Shown in pieces: positions 57,151 through 64,000 of a stretch of DNA of 64,000 nucleotides. Position numbers and translations under genes: made by a program. Origin of the DNA: Lates calcarifer (Eukaryota; Chordata; Actinopteri; Centropomidae); contig NC_066848.1 of assembly GCF_001640805.2 (NCBI RefSeq), forward strand, positions 13,548,092-13,612,091, given 5' to 3'. Each line of letters begins with the position of its first letter. Position 1 is the first letter of the stretch. Under the pieces are notes generated by a model. It was not told the origin of the DNA. It made no database searches and saw nothing but the letters and a program-made list of their open reading frames with translations.

Positions 57151-59578
57151 AACATAACAACATTAACAATGTTTAGTTCATTTCAAAAGTTCTAAGTGGT
57201 AAGGCTAGGTATTAACTTGATCTTGCCATTTATGAATTTACAGAGGAATCATGTCATGATATTATACAAATATGTTTTATATGATTTATGTATATGATTA
57301 GAAGCAGAGAGGGGATTTCTGGCACAATGACACCTATACCTAAGGTATGTGGGGATGGGAAATGAGGACTGAAGATGTCAAAACTTTATTAAAAATAATA
57401 AATGTTCTCAGAAAAATTGCAGTTTTTATTATACTACGAATGCTTTGACCTCTTCTGTGCAAATTTTGATTCTAAGGAAACTGAACTGAATTTGAATTGT
57501 TTTTGACTGATCTTGCATACATTTGCTGCATTGTGATATTTATCAATATCAGAAAAATATTCTTATTAATGTTCTTTAGGTGATGCATCTTCTCTTGGAC
57601 ACACGGTTCAGTATTTGTCATTTAAGTGAACAGCAGTTTCTTGTGTTCTTTTTTTTCCTCTTACCACAGACACTTGGTCATAAAAACAGGCAACTTTGGG
57701 TGCAGTTCTTATCTTGTAAGTCACACATTTTGCCTAATAGAATCAGTTTTATATGACGGTTGCATAGGAAGGTTTACTGCACCGCATCAGTGATCAGCTC
57801 ACATGTCAAGTCAAATGGCGCTCATCTGCAAAGGAGCAGTTGTACTAGGGAGTGTTTGCATGCTGGGGTATTTCCAGGAAACCACATCAGCCTACCAGCG
57901 TAGCTGTGGTAGGAGCTGTAGGTTGACAACCCACGCATAAACCTCATGGTCCCACACTTGTTAAATGTCACTGCCTTGCCATATATATACTTAAAACCAA
58001 TTCCCCACCTGTCACTGCCATATCTCCCCTTTCTCCAAACTCCCCCCTCCCACTGCATGATCCACTCCTCCTGAGTAAACTGTGTTTTTTTATGTGAGGG
58101 TGGGGGATCCTGTTTTTTTTTTTTTTCTTTTCTATTCTTTTCTTTTTTTAAGCAAGACTCTCTAACTTAAGCCTGGAAAGAACTGAATAGAAACAAAAAA
58201 GCACCTAAGAAATCTAAGACATCACCATTTGAACTTTTTTTGGATGGAAATGTGTAACAATGAGAAAAGAAATAAGAACGGCGGTAGGCGGAGAGAAGAC
58301 AAAGAGAAAAAGATCTAACCCAGTTAAGCATGGGAAAATGGTGCACTCTGCCACTTCTAAACCAGGCCTCGGTGATCAGTTATCTGATGGCTTTTTGCAG
58401 CACCCACTGTACTTCCTACACTGGTGATGGACTCGGTGCCAATAGTGAGCAACTGCCTTTCAGCAAAAACAGATTTAGGTAGTACACAGCGCAGTGGAGA
58501 GAGAGGCAATGCTGTAACAAGAGTGCAATGTTGAAATCTGAAAGAGCACACACACACACATACTGTATGTGTAAATGCTTGTAGGGAAGCACACATGGCT
58601 CTGTTGCATACACATATCTTGAGATAGTGCAAGTCCACACACACCACCCAAACACACAAACACACACAAAGTAACTACAGAGACAAGAACCACATCAGAC
58701 AGATTTCAGATTTCTTAATAAAAATAATTCATTTCAGGACGACATATAAATAATTATTGAATCACACAATACAGATATCTTGATATGAATAAATACTTAA
58801 CAAATAAAACCAGGCTTTTTTTCATACAATACCCTATTGTCGAAAGGTCACACAAAGAAACTTCCACACCGTTTGCATGTTTTGTTACACCTTCTGCTCT
58901 TAAGCGATGCTCTTCCTACTGTTGGAATGTCCCTAAGCGAGTCGGAGTACCATTCCTAAATGCCTCAGCAGCTTAGACAAGTCATGTGCAACTTATGTGA
59001 TCATCTCTCCAGTCAAACTCGCCTCAGAACCCCCGAAACGTTGTTTCCCTGGGGGCCCCGACGAGTTGACCACTAATTGGCCTTTAATTGATTAAGGTTT
59101 GTCTAGAGGTGATTAAAGCACACAGAGATTCTACGTACAGGCCGTCAACACGTGGGCTGGCCTGACAGCTTTAGATACAGTTGAATGAAAAGGCAGACCG
59201 AGAGCCTGTTTGTCTATGCTTTTCTAACCTAGAGCCACAGATGGACATCTGCCTACTGCAGCGGAGCTCTTCAGCAGAAGTACGAGGGAAATAACTGTTC
59301 CATTTCATATCACATTTGAGTTACTTTGATAAACATTTTATGCTTGAGGTTATCTCTGCAGATAAATATTTCCTTGTATTAGGATAAAATAGACACTCAT
59401 GGAAAGACAGTGCCCGTTTGGGGATTTTCAACATGAGAGAGCTTGACAAGCTCTAATCTGTTGTTAAACAGAATTGGAGATGTCTATCTGCGGCACTCTA
59501 GTTAGTTCAGAATGGTCCAGGCTGGCCGTTTTTAAGGAGGTAACAACAACTGTTTGGCAATTGATGGCACATGTATTC

Positions 59579-59677
59579 TTTTTTTTTTTTTTTGGCAGAA
59601 ATAAAACCAAATATATCAAAATACAATTAAAAAAATCCCAAAAGAAATTATTTAAAAAAAAAAAAAAAAAAAAAAAA
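59579..59677. repeat. inverted poly-T / poly-A pair
   Basis: T15 at 59579-59593 and A24 at 59654-59677 are complementary across a 60-base AT-rich spacer. Confidence 0.9.
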
Positions 59678-61432
59678 TCAAAACAGGAATGTCAGTTTTG
59701 CGTATTCCAGACGCACACATGCGCGTATTGTTTGTGTGTGTGTGTGTGTGTTGGAGATGAGGCATCGGGTTGGAAGGTCCTACAATATGGACCAAGATCC
59801 ATATTCACAAAAGCATTTTATAGGTGGGAGCGCTGATTCAGAGTCACTGATCAGGCCCCTCTGGTCCATAAAATTTTAATCACTACTTAAAGGCAAAACT
59901 TATCGAGGATCATAAGCCCCCAATACTGTGCTGTTGTAGCAGCAGCACAAAACACATTCAGATAAACAAGATTAGCCAAAGCAGGCAATGGGATTGCTCT
60001 CTGAAGTTTTGAAAATTGTCGCCTTGGCACATCCAGTGGGGTGGAGCAGAGAGGAATGCCTTCTCTGTGGGTTTGTTTACCTACACATCACCTCAGGCCA
60101 GGGTGGGGTGCGTACAATCTCACAGAGTCGTGTTTGCGTGTGCATGTGTGTGCATACGGTGTGTGTGTGTGTGGCAGCGAGGTGGGTAATCACTCAGACT
60201 TTACCCTTCATTATGTTCTCAGTTCTCTCTTAAGTTGGCAATCCCCTTTTTGACAGGACTGGAACTACTACATTTGTGTGCGCATATGTAGGTATGTGTG
60301 CGCATGTGTCTATGCGTTTCTAGGTGCTTAAGTGGTCAGTAAACAGGAAAACAACGTCCAAGGCAACAGATCTGTTTTTGGAGGAGAAGGGAGGGGGGAG
60401 GAAAGGAGGAATAGAAAGAGAATGAGTCCTGTCTCTACTGTGTTCTCTGCCTTCTGTCCGCTGACACCGCCAGCATGTTGGCTACAATGGAGAGGCTTGT
60501 ATTTCTGTACATGTAGCACCAAAACTAGCAGGGGCCTGCCCTGTCTGTCTTGCACTGTTCAGACACACGGTCTGTTCTTGCTTTCTATATCAAGCAAATT
60601 CACAATAACGTCATATAACAGATAAGTAACAATACTAAGGTTAATTTGCCTCAAAATATAAACTAACACTGCTATTGACTGACTAATGGAAGAAAATCAA
60701 TTCTTGATAATTTTACAATATTGATTGCAAAAGCCTTATTTGGCAAATCTTTGTCTACGGAGGGAGGACATAAACGAGCAATTTTGGAGAACTAAGCTGA
60801 ACCACTTGACTTCCTTTGCTTTAGCCCAGTTTGGCTCACTTCTGCTTACAACTTCCACAGGTTTGTTGCTGGGCTTCCCCAACCACTGCATCCCTCACTC
60901 TACAGAGCAAATGCAGACAGGCAGACAGATACACAGATGGGTTAAGACAGACAGACAGACGGGGGGTATAAATCCTTGGCTGTGGTCTAGAAAGCAATGT
61001 CAGATGCTTCTCATTATGTCAACATACAATCATTTTGTCCGGCACGCTTCACTACGTACCTCTAAATACATATTGTACACAAGAGTTAAGTCAGTTGCTC
61101 TGACATGTAGCCAAACCTCTCACCGTGTTAAGTGCACAGGGCACGACTGATGATAATAATTGCACAAAGAGGTATTCTGGAGGCCATGTCTACTGCGGAC
61201 ACACACACACACTCACTCCCCCCCCACGTACACACATTCTCTCTTCACATTCTACATGGGGGGGTTTGATTTTCAGGCCATAAGGTTACTAGTTAGTCAC
61301 TAGCTAGTTAGTTAGTTGGTTAGTTAGTATCAGAGGTGCATTGACTGGCATGGGGTGCCCACAGCAGGGCAGCGGCTCTAGCGTGCTAGTGATGTGTCAT
61401 CACCGTCGTTGCGTGCATGGGTACGTATGTGG

Positions 61433-61714
61433 TCAGCCGCGGTAAATCTGTTTGAAGTGGTCACACTCATTGCAGTAGCCCTGTTTCTCTTGGTTGGCGT
61501 AGTGGTCGCAGCCCTGCGTCCGGCACCGCTGCTTGGACTTTTCCTTGGGCGCCTGCGCCCGCCTTCCCACCTCTCTGCCCTGGCCTCGCGTATGGCACTC
61601 TGGGCAAAGGTCTGTGCAACCTGGGGACACATTACTGCAGCCACTCCGCCGGCACTGAATCTGGGTCTGAGTCTGGGATTGCTGTGAAGGTCTGGGTTTG
61701 GCTGCTCGGTCACG
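61433..61714 (-). CDS. tnfaip3: tnfaip3 last coding exon, zinc fingers 6-7 and stop
   Basis: The acceptor is a C/T-rich tract ending gtacaaaaag. It encodes a Gln/Thr linker, finger 6 ([20 protein letters not shown]) and finger 7 ([20 protein letters not shown] then [10 protein letters not shown]), with TGA at 61433-61435. Confidence 0.92.
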   Translation of the reverse strand, partial: RDRAAKPRPSQQSQTQTQIQCRRSGCSNVSPGCTDLCPECHTRGQGREVGRRAQAPKEKSKQRCRTQGCDHYANQEKQGYCNECDHFKQIYRG

Positions 61715-63923
61715 CTTTTTGTACAAAGGGGGGGGGCAAAGAGAAAGAGAAGAAAGGTCAATTGACAACTGTGGACCAGGAAGATATTGCAAGAGTTGAC
61801 AAAGTACAGTACTGCAATGAGTTAAGGTGTGGCAGACCCCTACCATGACTAGCGGAGGGGAGTGTGGTGTGCGATGTGCCACCTGGTTGAGCCGTGCGCT
61901 TTGCTCTTTGACGTAGCACTTGTCGCAGTAGCCCTCCAGCATTGCCTTGCCAACTGCACCACACCCAGGCCCACGACACCGTGAGGCGTTCTGGAAGCCT
62001 GCCTCCAAACCATGCCGGCTCTGGACCGGGGCAGGAGGAGGGGTCATGTCTGAAACAGACAGCGGCCATAATAAGCAATGTCCCCATGTTAAGAAAAACA
62101 AAAATCCAGTTAAAAATGACATATCAAAAACTTCTACAAAGCAAAACTAAACTGACAAAGACTTTTGTTTGTAACATCATAGAAATTTTCCATTTTCGTT
62201 TCAGGACTTACGGTGGTTGGTCTGATAGTCTACGTAGCAAATAGTGCAGAAACCCAGCTTCTCTGGCGTCCCAAAGAACTGGCAACCAGATCTTTTACAA
62301 GGCCGGGCCAGAGGGGCCTGCCAGGCTGAGGTGTGCCCTGGGGTTAGGGTGAGGCACGGCCGCTCAGCATCTCTGGCCTGGCTCCAGGCTGAAGACGAGG
62401 CCTCAGTTCTGGGGTTGCTCTGCTGTGGCTCTCCCCTCTCTGGAGCCTGCTGTCTCTGCATGCAGGGTGGACACAGGCCATTGAATATCCTGAACGCCTC
62501 CTGTCTACACATGCTGCAGCGCTCTGTCTCTGTCTCACAGCCCCCCCACTGGGTCCAACCGGAGCCCTGGGGCGGGTGAGGGACTATAGGCCCCCCGTTG
62601 GGGCCTGGGTGTCCTGTAGCAGCTGTTCCAGCTCCAGGGGGTCCATGGTTCTGTCTGGAGTTGAAGCAGCGCTCACAAAGTCCATCATGCTCCACACTGA
62701 GGGTGAAGAGGCAGCCAGGTGACTTGCACTTCATGGCGTGAGTTTCACTGTACAGGCTGAGGCTGGGAGCGGTGGGTGGGGCTGAGCGGGGGCTGGATAA
62801 AACCACCCCTCTCCCCGAGGAGGAGGATGGGGGGCTGCTGCTTCGGGCTCCTCTGGAGCTCACCTCAGTCTCTGATCCCCCTATCACACCTACCCCACCT
62901 TGTACCCCTCCTCCCTTGGTCTGTACCACCCCTTCTATCCTTGCTCCTCCGCCGGTAGTGGCCTGTCGCTTCTCAAAGCACTCATGGCAATGAGGCTGTG
63001 TGTCCACAGAGACATAGAAGGTGCATCGCGGTGTGGCACAGCGGATCTCGATGAGCGAGAGCTGGGAGACGGAGAAGGGTGGTGGGCGCTGAGGCTGGGC
63101 AGCCCATGCCTGCTCCTTGTCCTCCTGCCAGCGCTGGTACTCAGTGGTTGACAAGCTGCAGGTAGTCCTCCATCAGATTCATGTCTTCAGGGAGATTGCC
63201 CTCATCGAGCCTTAGGACAGAAATATATAAATATAAAATATATATAAATGTGATTCTTAACTGCATTAAAACCATTAAACCATTTGAATTGCAATATTTA
63301 TGATTCATCAACCTCAAAATAAAGCTTTTCATTCCTGCGTTGAAACATGCAAAGTTGCCTTTAACATCATGGCCAGGACCTTCAATTGGGAAATAAATCT
63401 TTTACTTTTTTTCGTTTTGTCTCTTTAGGGGACAGAGCTAATAGTCTGTAAGTACCTTGCAGCATTGATGATCCGTAACACATCGTAGCCCAAGCCTATG
63501 ACGGGGATCTCTACCAGTAACAAGTAGTCTTTAAGAAGCCTATCCTTCTGCTGCTGTTCCTTCTCCATGAGAAAGTGAACCTTCAGCTCTTCAAAGTCTC
63601 CCCGTCCTGGGTTGATCAACGGTACTGCTCGGATCTCTGGAAAAATTCAGACCAAGACGTCACATAAAAAGACGAGCAACCTCATATCAGGCCTCGGTCT
63701 TTCTCTGTTTGTCGTGCCAACTATATTGCACCGGTCTCTTAGAGTTTCCTACCTGGGCCACTGTCTTTGATGGTGATGAGGGGTGCAAAGTGCTGGGAGT
63801 CGTAGCCGAGCACTATTGGGTATTTGTAGCACTCTGTGGGTGGCCAGTGTAGCGGCAGATAAATGCCACCCACATTCAGAGGAGAGATGGAGGAGCCAGA
63901 TTTCATACTCCTGACCACCTGGT
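61433..63923 (-). CDS. tnfaip3: tnfaip3 (A20), C-terminal part, 5 exons, frame broken once
   Basis: Seen: exons 63753-63923, 63456-63636, 62212-63210, 61844-62049 and 61433-61714 give the C-terminal half of the OTU domain ([19 protein letters not shown] then SQHFAPL with the presumed catalytic His) and seven zinc fingers of type C-x2-4-C-x10-11-C-x2-C. Family knowledge: A20 is a cytosolic ubiquitin-editing enzyme that removes chains through the OTU domain, binds K63 chains with finger 4 and linear chains with finger 7, and shuts down NF-kB signalling. Seven fingers and the ending [12 protein letters not shown] identify A20 rather than single-finger OTUD7 proteins. The 5' exons with the catalytic Cys lie beyond the window. 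Oddity: one extra base at about 63143 puts a TGA after LVNH, separating OTU from the fingers. Confidence 0.93.
61844..62049 (-). CDS. tnfaip3: tnfaip3 exon, zinc finger 5
   Basis: After acceptor ctgtttcag it encodes a Pro-rich linker and [20 protein letters not shown] with CYVKEQ, finger 5. Donor atg|gtaggg, phase 0. Confidence 0.9.
62212..63210 (-). CDS. tnfaip3: tnfaip3 large exon, zinc fingers 1-4, with frameshift
   Basis: It begins [22 protein letters not shown], then the frame meets TGA (63141-63143). Homology resumes one base later as [13 protein letters not shown] and continues through four fingers (CATPRCTF near 63040, CKSPGCLF near 62730, CSMCRQE near 62520, [17 protein letters not shown] near 62290). 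The 999-nt length fits the flanking exon phases only if one base is surplus. Donor c|gtaagt. Confidence 0.9.
63456..63636 (-). CDS. tnfaip3: tnfaip3 exon, OTU C-terminal segment
   Basis: It encodes [20 protein letters not shown] then [20 protein letters not shown] and VEIPVIG, aligning with the human segment after the catalytic His. Acceptor tttttccag, donor ag|gtactt. Confidence 0.92.
63753..63923 (-). CDS. tnfaip3: tnfaip3 exon, OTU domain with catalytic His region
   Basis: The acceptor is ttttcaacag. It encodes [20 protein letters not shown] and then [30 protein letters not shown] keeps the His that follows DS-x in A20. Donor g|gtagga. Confidence 0.92.
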
Positions 63924-64000
63924 CTGTTGAAAAAAAAAAAACAAACAAAAAAAAAAACAACACAAATTTAAGAGTTACTAGTAATAGTAAAAAAAGTTTG

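Larger units (their letters stand above)
54216..61432. other. intergenic region between sdccag8 and tnfaip3
   Basis: About 7.2 kb without a supportable exon. It holds non-autonomous repeats at 54290-54830 and 56870-57150, a T-rich tract at 58086-58155, an inverted poly-T/poly-A pair at 59579-59677, a block with GC-rich and ATTA-type motifs at 59000-59190, and ttag repeats near 61290-61330. The left half is AT-rich. The tnfaip3 3' UTR must occupy part of the right end; no convincing - strand AATAAA was found. Confidence 0.75.

Noticed and set aside
61290..61335. TTAG-type tandem repeat, telomere-like at first glance
   Set aside because: Units are tag-ttag tetramers with interruptions, not TTAGGG, and only about 40 bases long: an ordinary microsatellite.
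53934..61432. Search for cep170, the human neighbour of SDCCAG8
   Set aside because: No exon with a recognisable FHA or CEP170 C-terminal sequence was seen in either orientation. Absence by eye is not proof.

Overview
The window is genomic DNA from a vertebrate, almost certainly a ray-finned fish and probably a percomorph. Coding sequence is split into short GT-AG exons, CA/TG microsatellites are very dense, and several interspersed repeats match families I recall from percomorph genomes: Tc1 fossils, an RTE/Rex-like LINE, hAT-like and other non-autonomous elements, and a tRNA-derived SINE. Three protein-coding genes can be supported by homology. All assignments come from reading translated exons against remembered family sequences; no search was run.

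Layout: (1) 1-8.7 kb, + strand: the last four coding exons of akt3 (AKT serine/threonine kinase 3), with the stop at 3712-3714, followed by a probable 5-kb 3' UTR. (2) 9.27-53.93 kb, - strand: what appears to be the complete coding region of sdccag8, a coiled-coil centrosome/ciliary protein, in 18 exons. Thirteen 5' exons are packed into 48.4-53.9 kb. The last five are spread over about 39 kb, with introns of about 15.9 kb and 17.5 kb full of microsatellites, transposon fossils and GC-rich non-coding islands. akt3 and sdccag8 converge tail to tail, as their human orthologues do, and their poly(A) signals lie within about 180 bp of each other. (3) 53.93-61.43 kb: intergenic, with a housekeeping-type promoter (ZNF143, ETS and GC-box motifs) just upstream of sdccag8, then repeats and one GC/homeodomain-motif-rich block. 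(4) 61.43-64.0 kb, - strand: the 3' part of tnfaip3 (A20), from the C-terminal half of the OTU deubiquitinase domain through all seven A20 zinc fingers. The gene runs off the right edge.

The three genes are not a functional unit. akt3 encodes a growth-signalling kinase, sdccag8 a structural centrosome protein and tnfaip3 an NF-kB-restraining ubiquitin editor. The neighbourhood itself is of interest: akt3-sdccag8 is ancestral vertebrate linkage, while tnfaip3 occupies the side where human SDCCAG8 has CEP170.

Most notable observations: a single-base reading-frame break in tnfaip3 between the OTU domain and the first zinc finger; a locally repeated 5' splice site at sdccag8 exon 13 (three copies); an exon 14/15 phase conflict in sdccag8, soluble by a 71-nt exon extension; sdccag8 exon 17 bracketed by complementary UG and CA repeats; and a LINE tail inserted inside an older repeat with a perfect 11-bp target-site duplication. 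I saw no CRISPR array, prokaryotic element, virus or toxin gene.
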